In this document: positions 1 to 13,504 of the stretch, piece by piece | Layout: each line of letters opens with the position of its first letter | How positions within the stretch are numbered: the first letter of the stretch is position 1 | Source: Candidatus Tenderia electrophaga | GTDB taxonomy: Bacteria > Pseudomonadota > Gammaproteobacteria > Tenderiales > Tenderiaceae | Assembly: GCA_001447805.1 (NCBI GenBank) | Contig: CP013099.1 | Span: 3,109,181-3,173,180 of the forward strand | Direction: 5' to 3' | DNA: 64,000 nucleotides | Program-made: the position numbers and the translations under genes | The notes under the pieces: generated by a model | The model's database searches: none | Seen by the model: the letters and a program-made list of their open reading frames with translations, nothing else | What the model was told of the DNA's origin: nothing

Positions 1-3272
<3,272 letters not shown>

Positions 3273-3452
3273 AAGCAAACGTCTAACCGGTTGATTGTAC
3301 TAAGCGCCTGTTGAACGCCATGGCATCATACAGACACAAAAGGGCACAGGAGTATACAATCAGCGCAGAAACGACGCAATGGCGCCCCCTCGCCCCGAGG
3401 CGACAACCCCAGTAATATCAACAAAATAGGGATGTTGACGGCGCGTGAACGG

Positions 3453-5009
3453 CTATTCTTCGGCCGCGTCCTGACGCACGCCGGCGAATCGGCGAACCCA
3501 GGGCTGGCCCACGCCCCAGGGGCGGGGCAGTTCGGCGGCCGCCCGGTTGGCGGCGGCGCGACTGGGATAGCTGCCATAGACCAGCACCGTCAGCACCTTG
3601 CCGCGCCGGGTGATGGGAAAGGTCGCGCTTTGCTCGGCGATGCCGTGGCGGGCGACGAAATCGATGACGTCGCCCCGGTCCACCAGGGCCATGAGCTGCA
3701 GGGTGTAATAATCCTCGGGCTGGTCCATGAGCCATTGCATTTGCGGCGTCAGCTGGGGGGCGGGTTGCGGCGCCGGCGTAGCGGACTCGGTGCGCGCCGT
3801 TTGTTGGGGCGGTTCCGTAGGGGGCGCGGGCGGCGTTTGGCCGGCCTCGGGCTCAATCGCTTCGGGCGCGGAAACCTGCGACTGGCCCACCGTGCCCAAC
3901 TCCATGTGCGCCGGCGGCGGCGCCTGCTCGGCCTGGCCGACAATGGTTTCTTCGGGCACGGGCAGGTCCAGGGGTGAGCCGCCTTCATCCTCCAGCGTGG
4001 CGACCGCCTCGCCGCGCATGACAGCGCTGCCACCGTCCCCTTGATCGTCGATAGCGCCCGGCGGCGTTTGCTCGGCCATCTCCTGCGACGCGCTTTGCTG
4101 CGCGGGTGGCTCGAGCATGCGATTGATTTCATCCTGATACAACAACACAGTCGCAGCGACCACACCGATCACGACGACGGCGCCGACGGTTAACAACGGA
4201 CGCTTCCTGGCGCCGCCGGGCGTCACGGTTTTGTTTTGTTTGACCAACAGCTCATGGGCCAGGCGATCGACCCGCTCGGGCAGGCCGCCGCTATCGTGAT
4301 GAATGGCCGCCACGGTCTCGGGGGTGAGCAACATGTCCGGCTGGGCGTCCATGGCGGCGAGACGATGACGTAGATAGCCGTCGACCTCCTTGCGGCTCAG
4401 AGGCTCAAGCCGAATGGTGTAGGCCAGCCGCTCTTTCAATACGGCAAAGCGATCCAGTTTGACGCCCTGCTCCTGACGCATGCTCAGCACCAGGCTGAAA
4501 CCGTCATCGGCGCGCTCGTCGCGCAGCATCTTTTCCGCCATCAGAATGACATCGTCGCTGAGCAGATGGGCGTCATCGACGACGATAATGGCGCGTCGGC
4601 CACTGCGCCCCAGGGCCTGCAGATAACGCTCGATCTCCCACAACACATCATCCACGGCCACCGCGTCGCCCAGCTCCAGCTCAAAGCCCTGGGCCATGCG
4701 GCGCAAAAAACTCTCGCCGTCCATCAAGGCATTGGCGCCGACAAAGCTGACGCGCCAGGTGCTGGCGGCGCGCTGCATAAAGGCTTTGAGCACGGTGGTG
4801 CGGCCGACACCCGGCTCACCCAGCAGCAACAACACCTCGCTGTAGGGGGCCAGGTGTAGCAGCTTATTCAGAACGAGCTTGCGTGACTCTTCCAAATAGA
4901 TGAAATGTGACGAGTTGTCGATGTCGGACTCCCGGGTATGTTCATCGGCGCCAAACAGGTCCGAGAAACGTTCGCTCAGTCTGGGGGTGATACTCTGATC
5001 TTCGGCCAT
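3453..5009 (-). CDS. AAA ATPase with C-terminal SPOR domain (DamX/ExeA-like)
   Basis: A membrane ATPase with a peptidoglycan-binding tail. From the ATG at 5009 the order is: an ExeA-type AAA domain with Walker A GEPGVGRTT (residues 64–72) and Walker B AIIVVDDAH; one transmembrane helix (PLLTVGAVVVIGVVAATVLLY) just after it; a long Pro/Gln/Glu-rich linker; and a SPOR domain over the last ~80 residues (DYYTLQLMALVDRGDVIDF…). SPOR domains bind denuded septal glycan, so a role at the division site is likely. It sits between dgt/aroB/aroK and gltB, as the damX-type gene does in Pseudomonas and, in part, E. coli. Start is uncertain: ATGs at 5036 and 5096 are in frame, none has a clear ribosome site, and the latter would overlap the WGR gene. 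Confidence 0.85.
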   Translation of the reverse strand: MAEDQSITPRLSERFSDLFGADEHTRESDIDNSSHFIYLEESRKLVLNKLLHLAPYSEVLLLLGEPGVGRTTVLKAFMQRAASTWRVSFVGANALMDGESFLRRMAQGFELELGDAVAVDDVLWEIERYLQALGRSGRRAIIVVDDAHLLSDDVILMAEKMLRDERADDGFSLVLSMRQEQGVKLDRFAVLKERLAYTIRLEPLSRKEVDGYLRHRLAAMDAQPDMLLTPETVAAIHHDSGGLPERVDRLAHELLVKQNKTVTPGGARKRPLLTVGAVVVIGVVAATVLLYQDEINRMLEPPAQQSASQEMAEQTPPGAIDDQGDGGSAVMRGEAVATLEDEGGSPLDLPVPEETIVGQAEQAPPPAHMELGTVGQSQVSAPEAIEPEAGQTPPAPPTEPPQQTARTESATPAPQPAPQLTPQMQWLMDQPEDYYTLQLMALVDRGDVIDFVARHGIAEQSATFPITRRGKVLTVLVYGSYPSRAAANRAAAELPRPWGVGQPWVRRFAGVRQDAAEE

Positions 5010-5067
5010 AGGGGATACTGTTTCTGAAGCGGCCATTGTGGCAAAAGCACGGCAAAAACAAAAGACT

Positions 5068-5316
5068 TTACTGGCGCTGGCCTTCCATGAACACAACCCG
5101 ATAACCGCGCTTGAGCTGGGTGTCGCGGCTTTGCATTAATGCCGTCTCCGCCGTATCGTAATCGGGATAGTGTTCGCGCTTGAGACGCCCGCCGCTACCC
5201 TGAAAGCCCCACTCCTTTACCAGGGTCCAGCCTGCGATCAAATCGGCGTGCAAAAACAGATGGTAAAAGCGCGGTGGCTTGCCCTCCAACGGCGGCAATT
5301 GCAGGTAGATGCGCAT
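5068..5316 (-). CDS. Small WGR-domain protein
   Basis: An 82-residue protein that is essentially one WGR domain. The signature appears as GWTLVKEWGFQGSGG at about residues 29–43, followed by the conserved acidic/aromatic stretch and a C-terminal basic strand. WGR domains occur in PARPs and bacterial MolR-like regulators and are thought to bind nucleic acid; no function is established for stand-alone copies. The ATG overlaps the stop of the 16-codon minigene immediately upstream (TGATG), which itself overlaps the dgt stop, so translation is probably coupled to dgt. The damX-like gene follows after about 60 nt. Confidence 0.75.
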   Translation of the reverse strand: MRIYLQLPPLEGKPPRFYHLFLHADLIAGWTLVKEWGFQGSGGRLKREHYPDYDTAETALMQSRDTQLKRGYRVVFMEGQRQ

Positions 5317-5366
5317 CAGTCCTGGCTCATGCCCCGACTCATGCCCTGGCTCATACCCTGGCTCAT
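5316..5366 (-). CDS. Repeat-encoded 16-codon minigene linking dgt and the WGR gene
   Basis: Reads [16 protein letters not shown] then stop. Its ATG overlaps the dgt stop codon (ATGA, 5363–5366) and its TGA overlaps the ATG of the WGR gene (TGATG, 5314–5318). It is made entirely of four 12-nt repeats, each starting with ATG. Whether the peptide matters or the element only hands ribosomes from dgt to the WGR gene cannot be told; it may also be an accidental repeat expansion at a former ATGA junction. Confidence 0.4.
   Translation of the reverse strand: MSQGMSQGMSRGMSQD
5319..5366 (-). repeat. Four tandem 12-bp repeats
   Basis: On the minus strand the unit ATGAGCCAGGGT is repeated at 5366–5355, 5354–5343, 5342–5331 and 5330–5319. 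Copies 2 and 4 differ by one base and copy 3 by three. Being a multiple of 3, the unit keeps the reading frame and supplies an ATG every 12 nt. Confidence 0.9.
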
Positions 5367-6526
5367 GTCAGGGCCGAGGGATCGAAGATGCGATCATGCT
5401 CGATGATGGCGTAGCGGTCGGTCATGCCAGCGATATAATCGGCCACCACGCGGGCACGGCCTTGTTCGTCCTGCTCCGCCTCCAGCTGCCGGCACTGACG
5501 GGACTGTTCCGGTGGCAGCATGGCGGTCTCATCCATGAAGGCGTTGAACAGGTTGCGGATCACCCGGCCGGCCTTGTTGGCCATGCGCTGGACGCGATAG
5601 TGATGATATAGCTGGCGGCGCAGAAACTGTTTCAGTTGCAGATTGAGCTCGTCCATTTCGGCGCTGAAACAGATCATGGCCTGGGGCAGGGCGCGGACGG
5701 CATCGATGGACTCAGGTCGATGCGTGCGCAGATTGTCTTGGCTGTGATTGATCAGGTCCGAGACCTGGTCATTGATCATGCGGCGGATGATTTCGTGCAC
5801 CATGCGTCGACCGGTGATGTCGGGATAACGCCGTTTGACCTCGTCGTACTGACGCCGGAACAAAGCGATCTCGCACAACTGCTCCACCGTGATCAGGCCG
5901 GCGCGCAGGCCGTCGTCCACATCGTGATTGTTGTAGGCGATCTCGTCGGCCAGATTGGCCAGCTGGGCCTCGAGACCGGGCTGAGTCTTGTGGAGAAAAC
6001 GCTGACCCAACTCGGCCAGCCGTTTGGCCTTTTCCAGGTTGCAGTGTTTCAAAATACCTTCGCGGGTCTCGAAGGTGAGATTGAGCCCGCGGAACTCGGC
6101 ATACTTTTCCTCCAGCTCGTCGACCACACGCAAGGATTGCAGGTTGTGCTCGAAACCGCCGTAGTCGCGCATACACGCGTTGAGCACATCCTGACCGGCA
6201 TGGCCGAAGGGGGTATGACCCAGGTCGTGGGCCAGGGCGATGGCCTCGGTCAGGTCCTCGTTCAATTGCAAGGCACGGGCGATGGAACGGCCGATCTGGG
6301 CCACCTCGATGGAGTGGGTCAGGCGGGTGCGGAACATGTCGCCTTCGTGATTGACGAACACCTGGGTCTTGTATTCCAGGCGACGAAAGGCGGAGGAATG
6401 GACGATACGGTCGCGGTCGCGCTGGTAGTCGCTGCGAAACTGTGGGCCGGCCTCGTCGAACATGCGGCCGCGGGAGTGACTCGGGTGGGCGGCATAAACG
6501 GCCAGATTGGTTTGCGGCTGGTGCAT
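5363..6526 (-). CDS. dgt: dGTP triphosphohydrolase-like HD-domain protein
   Basis: Hydrolyses dNTPs, classically dGTP, to deoxynucleoside and triphosphate. At 387 residues it matches the shorter dGTPase-like class rather than the ~500-residue E. coli enzyme. The metal-binding HD motif is visible: H71 in [13 protein letters not shown]100–D101 in [15 protein letters not shown], and a distal Asp in [15 protein letters not shown]. The N-terminal SRGRMF and [21 protein letters not shown] stretches are typical of the family. It begins 3 nt after the aroB stop, so it belongs to an aroK–aroB–dgt transcript, and its stop overlaps the minigene start. Confidence 0.93.
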   Translation of the reverse strand: MHQPQTNLAVYAAHPSHSRGRMFDEAGPQFRSDYQRDRDRIVHSSAFRRLEYKTQVFVNHEGDMFRTRLTHSIEVAQIGRSIARALQLNEDLTEAIALAHDLGHTPFGHAGQDVLNACMRDYGGFEHNLQSLRVVDELEEKYAEFRGLNLTFETREGILKHCNLEKAKRLAELGQRFLHKTQPGLEAQLANLADEIAYNNHDVDDGLRAGLITVEQLCEIALFRRQYDEVKRRYPDITGRRMVHEIIRRMINDQVSDLINHSQDNLRTHRPESIDAVRALPQAMICFSAEMDELNLQLKQFLRRQLYHHYRVQRMANKAGRVIRNLFNAFMDETAMLPPEQSRQCRQLEAEQDEQGRARVVADYIAGMTDRYAIIEHDRIFDPSALT

Positions 6527-6529
6527 GGC

Positions 6530-7606
6530 TCAGGCCTGACACTCGGCCAGGGTCCGGTCCAGCAGGACCGGATCGAATGCATCGCTGACCACCGCCTCGC
6601 CCAGCGCCTTTAACAACACCAAACGGATACGGCCGTCCTGAACCTTTTTGTCCACCGCCATTAATGCCTTCATTTTATCCACGCTGAGGGCCGGCCCGCG
6701 GGTTGGCAACTGCGCCCGGGCCACGAGTTTCTCCACCCGCCGCACGTCCTCGGCACCGAGCCAACCCAAACGCGCGGAGAGGTCGGTCGCCATCACCATG
6801 CCCGCCGCCACCGCCTCGCCGTGTAGCCATTGACCGTAACCCATACCGGTCTCGATGGCATGGCCGAAAGTATGCCCCAGATTGAGCAGGGCGCGCCGGC
6901 CGTGCTCCAGCTCGTCGGCCGCCACCACCTCCGCCTTGTTGCGGCAGGACCGCTCGATGGCGTAACTCAAGGCGTCGCGATCACGCGCCACCAGGGCTTC
7001 CATGTTCTTCTCCAGCCAGGCAAACAATTCCTTGTCGCAAATCAGACCGTATTTGATCACCTCGGCGATGCCGGCGCTGAGCTGGCGCGCATCCAGGGTG
7101 TCGAGCACGGTGGTGTCGGCAATGACGCAACGAGGCTGATAAAAGGCACCGATCATGTTCTTGCCCAGCGGGTGGTTCACCGCCGTCTTGCCGCCCACCG
7201 AGGAATCCACCTGGGCCAACAGGGTGGTGGGGATCTGGATGAAGGGCACGCCGCGCTGATAACAGGCCGCGGCGAAACCGGCCATGTCGCCGATCACGCC
7301 ACCGCCCAGGGCAAGGATGGTAACCTGGCGACTGCAGCGCTGTTCCAGCAGGGCGGTGAAAATGGTGTCGAGCTGGGCCAGGGTCTTGTATTCCTCGCCG
7401 TCGGGCAGGATCACCGCCTCGGCGCGCACACCGTCCAGCGCCGCCATGACGCGTTCGAGATAGAGCGGCGCCACGGTGTCGTTGCTCACCACCATTACCT
7501 CGTTGCCCGCCAGATGGCGGCGGATCAGGTCGGCCCGGTGCAGCAGCTCGACTCCGATATAGATGGGGTAACTTCTTTCACCCAAGGCCACATCAAGCGT
7601 AATCAT
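6530..7606 (-). CDS. aroB: 3-Dehydroquinate synthase
   Basis: Second step of the shikimate pathway: converts DAHP to 3-dehydroquinate using NAD+ and a divalent metal. The 358 residues match the family length. Visible signatures are the NAD-binding [19 protein letters not shown], the [26 protein letters not shown] active-site block, and the metal-binding [12 protein letters not shown]. It starts 5 nt after the aroK stop and ends 3 nt before dgt, giving a compact aroK–aroB–dgt operon. Confidence 0.97.
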   Translation of the reverse strand: MITLDVALGERSYPIYIGVELLHRADLIRRHLAGNEVMVVSNDTVAPLYLERVMAALDGVRAEAVILPDGEEYKTLAQLDTIFTALLEQRCSRQVTILALGGGVIGDMAGFAAACYQRGVPFIQIPTTLLAQVDSSVGGKTAVNHPLGKNMIGAFYQPRCVIADTTVLDTLDARQLSAGIAEVIKYGLICDKELFAWLEKNMEALVARDRDALSYAIERSCRNKAEVVAADELEHGRRALLNLGHTFGHAIETGMGYGQWLHGEAVAAGMVMATDLSARLGWLGAEDVRRVEKLVARAQLPTRGPALSVDKMKALMAVDKKVQDGRIRLVLLKALGEAVVSDAFDPVLLDRTLAECQA

Positions 7607-7611
7607 GCAGT

Positions 7612-8178
7612 TTATCTCAATTTACTCTGTTCTGATTCGTTTACTATACCGAAGCGCTTCAGGTGCCCCATCAGTTTTCTCACCACGGCGCGCACATTTT
7701 CCTCGCCGGTCTCCATGACAATGTCGGCCACCTCGCGATACAGGGGTTCACGCTGGACCAGCAAGTCCCTGATTTTCTGCTGCGGGTCGGCGGTCTGCAA
7801 CAAGGGGCGATTGCGATCACGGGCGGTGCGCTTGAACAACTGCTCGGCACTGGCATGCAAATACACCACCACGCCGCGTTCGTTCAAGCGGCGGCGGTTT
7901 TCCGCATCCAGCACCACGCCGCCGCCGGTAGCCAGCACCAGCCGCTGACACGCGCTGAGTTCGTCGATGACCTTCTTTTCGCGGCGGCGAAAGCCGACCT
8001 CGCCCTCCACATCGAAGATGACCGGGATCTGGACCCCGGTACGCGCCACGATTTCATGATCGCTGTCGACAAATTCCCAGCCCAGACTGCGGGCCAGCTG
8101 CCTACCGATGGTCGTCTTGCCCGCCCCCATCGGGCCAACAATAAAGATATTTTTCGGCTTTGCCGAGGGGTGGGTCAT
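7612..8178 (-). CDS. aroK: Shikimate kinase
   Basis: Phosphorylates shikimate at the 3-OH using ATP. At 188 residues it is a little longer than E. coli AroK. The P-loop [15 protein letters not shown] is at residues 15–29, followed by the DSDHEI metal/shikimate motif, the [12 protein letters not shown] shikimate-binding arginines, [14 protein letters not shown], and the lid arginines in [12 protein letters not shown]. It lies downstream of pilQ but is separated from it by a strong hairpin (8253–8288), so it may have its own promoter. Confidence 0.97.
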   Translation of the reverse strand: MTHPSAKPKNIFIVGPMGAGKTTIGRQLARSLGWEFVDSDHEIVARTGVQIPVIFDVEGEVGFRRREKKVIDELSACQRLVLATGGGVVLDAENRRRLNERGVVVYLHASAEQLFKRTARDRNRPLLQTADPQQKIRDLLVQREPLYREVADIVMETGEENVRAVVRKLMGHLKRFGIVNESEQSKLR

Positions 8179-8252
8179 GAAAATGCGCCAGTTGCCGGGG
8201 TTTGGACAGCAAATTTACCAAAAAAAGGCTTGGTGGCGTTAATTTAGGCAAT

Positions 8253-8288
8253 AAAAAGGGGCCATGAGCGTGCTCATGGCCCCTTTTT
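8253..8288 (-). terminator. Intrinsic terminator after pilQ
   Basis: Perfect 16-bp inverted repeat: 8253–8268 (AAAAAGGGGCCATGAG) pairs with 8273–8288 around a 4-nt loop. On the minus strand the stem ends in five Ts, as for a factor-independent terminator. It separates the pilMNOPQ operon from aroK. Confidence 0.85.
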
Positions 8289-8300
8289 GGTCGGGGTGGA

Positions 8301-10460
8301 TCAGTTGATCGACAGACCTTCTTTGATGATCTTGGGGGTAATGAAGACCAGCAGTTCTTCCTTGTCGTCTGTCTTGGTGGTATTGCGGAACAACACGCCG
8401 ATCAGGGGCAGATCACCCAGGAACGGCACCTTGGTGACATTGTCGTTGGTGGATTGCTCGTAGACGCCACCGAGGACGACCGTCTCGCCGTTCTCCACCA
8501 GCACCTGGGTGGTGATAGTGCGGGTGTTGATGCTGGGCACACCCTGGAAGATATCGCCGACACTGTCTTTGCTGATTTCCAGATCCATGATGATGCGGTC
8601 ATCGGGGGTAATCTGCGGGGTGACGCGCAGCTCCAGCACCGCCTCCTTGAACGAGGTGCTGGTGGCGCCGGAAGAAGAGGCCTCCTGATAGGCGATCTCC
8701 ACACCCTGCTTGATGTTCGCCTCTTTCTGGTTGGCGGTGATCACCCGCGGCGAGGACACCACTTCACCCTGACCTTCGGCCTGCATGGCCGACAGCTCCA
8801 AGTCCACATTGGTGCCGAAGGGCAGCTTGACGAAACTCATGGCGAAGGAGCCCGCGGCGCTGGCGACCGGCAGGTTGACATTGAGCCGGCCGGGGGCCGT
8901 GAGGGTATCGTTGTTCACCAACTGATCGGTCGCTTCCAGGGTGCCGCTGAACTGGGCCCCGTCGCCGGTGGTGTTGGTCCCCATGGAATCACGCGAGACG
9001 CCGAAGCGTGAGCCGACTTCCTTGCCGTAGGTACTGTTGGCGATGACGATGCGCGACTCGATCAATACCTGGCGCACCGGGATATCGAGCCTGGCGATCA
9101 TCTTGTGGATTTCATCCAAGGATGCCGCGGTATCCTGAACCAACAGGGTGTTGGTGCGGGCATCGATGGTGACACTGCCGCGCGTCGACAGCAGCGAGTT
9201 CTTCTCGCCCTTCAGCAGGGCGGCGATTTCGCTGGCCTTGGCGTAGTTGATCTGGATCATTTCCGAATACAGCGGTTCCAATTCTTGAATTTGCTGCTTC
9301 GCCGCCAGCTCGGCCTTTTCACGCGCGGCGATCTCTTCCGCCGGGGCGATGAACATCAGGTTGCCGGTCTTGCGCATGCCCAGCCCCTTGGTCTTGAGGA
9401 TAATATCCAGGGCCTGATCCCAGGGCACATTCTGCAAGCGCAGCGTGACGCTGCCGGTGACGCTGTCGCTGGTGACCAGGTTCATGCCGGTAAAATCGGC
9501 GATCAACTGCAGCACGGCGCGCACTTCGATATCCTGAAAGTTGAGCGACAGGCGCTCGCCGGTGAAGACGCTCTCGTCACCTTGACGACGCAGTTCTTCG
9601 TCAGTCGGCTCTATTGACTCCTTGATCTCGACCGTGAGCAGGTCACCGGACTGATAGGCCAGGTGTTCAAAGTTATCCTGGGCGCTGATCACCATGCGCA
9701 CGTTGTTGCCCTGGCGGAAGGTATCCACCAAGGTCACCGGTGTGGCGAAATCGGTGACATCCAGGCGCTGCTCCAATTCCGCCGGCAGGCTGGTATCGAT
9801 GAAATCCAGCGCCAGCTTACCGCCCTGCTCCTGAATATTGACGCTGGTGCCGGCATCGGAGAGGGAGACCAGGATGCGCCCTTCGCCTTCTTCACCGCGG
9901 CGGAAGTCGACACCTTTAATAGAGTGACTGGCGGAGATTTCACGCGAGGTGAATACGGTCGGGTCTTTGTCCACCGGCGGGCTGGCCATGGACGCGGCGG
10001 CACCGGCGCTGTCCAGAATGACATAGACATTATTGCCCTCCACCCGTGTTTCGTAAGGCACCAGGCGGACCAGGTTCAGGACCACACGGGTACGGCCGCG
10101 GGCCTCCACGGCGCTGACACTGCGCGCCACGCCTACGCCCACCTGGGTGGTACGCTTGTCCAGATTGTTGGAGGTGGCGGGAAAATCCAGGGCGATGCGC
10201 GCCGGGTTGTCGATGGTGAAGCTGAGCGGCGCTTCAGCGGCCTTGGCCATGCTGAATTTGATCTGCACCCGGTTGCCGGGCAGACTGGAGACATCCACCG
10301 TCTCCAGGGCGTTCTCTCCATCCGCCTCCTGGGCATGCGCCGGGACCGTCAGCAGTCCCAGCAGCAGGCACGCCAGCAATACTAACCGCTGCATCATGGT
10401 GTGGCTCCATTCATCTCGTATTTTCATCGTGCATTCGCCCATATTACCGATTCGCTTCAT
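8301..10460 (-). CDS. pilQ: Type IV pilus secretin
   Basis: Forms the outer-membrane ring through which the type IV pilus fibre passes. Order of parts: signal peptide (hydrophobic LVLLACLLLGLL, likely cut after VPAHA), two AMIN-type β-domains that bind peptidoglycan (about residues 45–290), a secretin/TonB short N-terminal domain (LNFQDIEVRAVLQLIADFTGMNLVTSDSV), and the secretin core ending VENGETVVLGGVYEQSTNDNVTKVPFLGDLPLIGVLFRN. The ATG at 10460 has an upstream GGGGAA and is kept; ATGs at 10427 and 10397 would give a more compact signal peptide. Last gene of pilMNOPQ, 18 nt after pilP. Confidence 0.96.
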   Translation of the reverse strand: MKRIGNMGECTMKIRDEWSHTMMQRLVLLACLLLGLLTVPAHAQEADGENALETVDVSSLPGNRVQIKFSMAKAAEAPLSFTIDNPARIALDFPATSNNLDKRTTQVGVGVARSVSAVEARGRTRVVLNLVRLVPYETRVEGNNVYVILDSAGAAASMASPPVDKDPTVFTSREISASHSIKGVDFRRGEEGEGRILVSLSDAGTSVNIQEQGGKLALDFIDTSLPAELEQRLDVTDFATPVTLVDTFRQGNNVRMVISAQDNFEHLAYQSGDLLTVEIKESIEPTDEELRRQGDESVFTGERLSLNFQDIEVRAVLQLIADFTGMNLVTSDSVTGSVTLRLQNVPWDQALDIILKTKGLGMRKTGNLMFIAPAEEIAAREKAELAAKQQIQELEPLYSEMIQINYAKASEIAALLKGEKNSLLSTRGSVTIDARTNTLLVQDTAASLDEIHKMIARLDIPVRQVLIESRIVIANSTYGKEVGSRFGVSRDSMGTNTTGDGAQFSGTLEATDQLVNNDTLTAPGRLNVNLPVASAAGSFAMSFVKLPFGTNVDLELSAMQAEGQGEVVSSPRVITANQKEANIKQGVEIAYQEASSSGATSTSFKEAVLELRVTPQITPDDRIIMDLEISKDSVGDIFQGVPSINTRTITTQVLVENGETVVLGGVYEQSTNDNVTKVPFLGDLPLIGVLFRNTTKTDDKEELLVFITPKIIKEGLSIN

Positions 10461-10478
10461 TTGAAATATTCCCCGCCA

Positions 10479-11036
10479 TCATTCCGTTACGATGGCCAAC
10501 GAGGCCGGCCGCTTGGTCCACGAGCCTAAGCCGTCCGGCACAATTTCCATTACCTCCACCGAATCCTGCTCGATGGCGACGACCTGACCGTAGTTCTGGC
10601 CCAGGTAGTTGCCCACCGTGATGCGGGAAACAAGTCCGTCGGGCGACTTGATTAGCGCCGAGGTCTGCCCATCTTTCTGCATGGTGCCGACCATGCGCAG
10701 TGTATCCAGCGGGAAGGCCTCCAAGGGTTCGCGGCGGCGCCCAAGATCCGGTTGCAGCCCACCGCCGGAACTGGCCTTTTGTTCCGTCTTGGCCGCCAGG
10801 GCCGCCTTGGTCTGCCAAGACATAAAAGGATCGCCAAGCTTATCGGCCGCATAGGTGAAGTTCTCCACCGGCACGAACTCAGGCAGGGGCTCAATGCGGC
10901 TCTTGCGCGAGGCCTTGACCTCATCGATATACTGCTGCAAGTCCTGATGGCCGCCGCCGCTGCAACCTGTGAGAAAAATTGCCAGCAGACCAACGGCTAG
11001 ACAGGCCCGGTACTTGACTACCCCTAACATGCTCAT
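10479..11036 (-). CDS. pilP: Type IV pilus inner-membrane lipoprotein
   Basis: 185-residue lipoprotein that connects the PilMNO inner-membrane platform to the secretin PilQ. The signal ends with a lipobox (IFLTGC, Cys25), followed by a disordered linker and a C-terminal β-sandwich HR domain (DTLRMVGTMQKDGQTSALIKSPDGLVSRITVGNYLGQNYGQVV). Its start overlaps the pilO stop by 4 nt (ATGA). Confidence 0.95.
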   Translation of the reverse strand: MSMLGVVKYRACLAVGLLAIFLTGCSGGGHQDLQQYIDEVKASRKSRIEPLPEFVPVENFTYAADKLGDPFMSWQTKAALAAKTEQKASSGGGLQPDLGRRREPLEAFPLDTLRMVGTMQKDGQTSALIKSPDGLVSRITVGNYLGQNYGQVVAIEQDSVEVMEIVPDGLGSWTKRPASLAIVTE

Positions 11037-11625
11037 TGCCCATCCTCCAGATAGCGATAGGTTTTAGCGGTGGCGGACATGGACAAGGCGGTGCCGTCTT
11101 TGCTGATAATGGTGATGTCGTGCAAGGTCACGATTCGGGGCAGGGCCGCCACGTCACTGACGAAATTACCGAAATCGTGATACGTGCCGGTGACCTTGAC
11201 GTCGATCGGCAGTTCGGCATAAAACTCGGCCGGTTTTTCCGCCAGTGGCTTGAACAATTCGAATTCCAGTCCGTTGCCCAGACCGGCCTGGGAAATATCC
11301 ACCAGCAGCTCCGCCACTTCGGTCTTGCTCGGCAGCTGGCGCAGCATGGCACCGAAGGAGCGCTCCATCTCGGCCATTTGCTGTTTGTAGGCGTCCAGGT
11401 TGATGGCCTTGAGCTGCTTGGCCTTGAAAGTTTCCTTCAGTTCCGCTTCGCGCTTTTCCGCCTTTTCCAGATCGGCCAGTTGATGCTGGGTATGGAACCA
11501 ATAGCCGGCGAATAGCACGGCGATGCAGGCCGCCAGTACGGCAACGGTCTTGACCGCGATGGGCCAGGAGCCCGGGTCATTCGGGTCCAATCCCTTGAAC
11601 TGCTCGAAATCTAAATTCTTCAGAT

Positions 11626-11629
<4 letters not shown>
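11033..11629 (-). CDS. pilO: Type IV pilus alignment protein
   Basis: 198 residues: a short cytoplasmic N-terminus, one transmembrane helix (AVKTVAVLAACIAVLFAGYWF, about residues 26–46), a coiled coil rich in Lys/Glu/Ala, and a periplasmic ferredoxin-like fold (ELPIDVKVTGTYHDFGNFVSDVAALPRIVTLHDI). It forms heterodimers with PilN in the inner-membrane alignment complex. ATGA overlaps join it to pilN upstream and pilP downstream. Confidence 0.95.
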
Positions 11630-13325
<1,696 letters not shown>

Positions 13326-13331
13326 TTAGTG

Positions 13332-13421
13332 GTTATCGGGCATTCAGTAACATACTTTACGCAAATTCACTATTTCTAGGATTATCGTGAAAGGGCCCGA
13401 TAACTTGATGTAGTATACATC
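13332..13421. promoter_or_regulatory. Inverted repeats in the pilM–mrcA divergent promoter region
   Basis: In the 227-bp gap between pilM and mrcA a perfect 10-bp inverted repeat, GTTATCGGGC at 13332–13341 and GCCCGATAAC at 13395–13404, is separated by 53 bp. Just beyond it lies a compact dyad, GATGTA–GTA–TACATC, at 13407–13421. These look like operator sites, but no regulator is identified and the promoters cannot be placed with confidence. Confidence 0.4.
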
Positions 13422-13504
13422 GGAAGAGCCTTAACAAACCTTAGGACAGCTCCTGTAAAATTGCTGGCACAATCACACTTTAGTACCACATTAGCATATC
13501 GGCC

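Noticed and set aside
13462-13485. σ54-type promoter before mrcA (TGGCAC)
   Set aside because: The GC element at −12 is missing at the required spacing.
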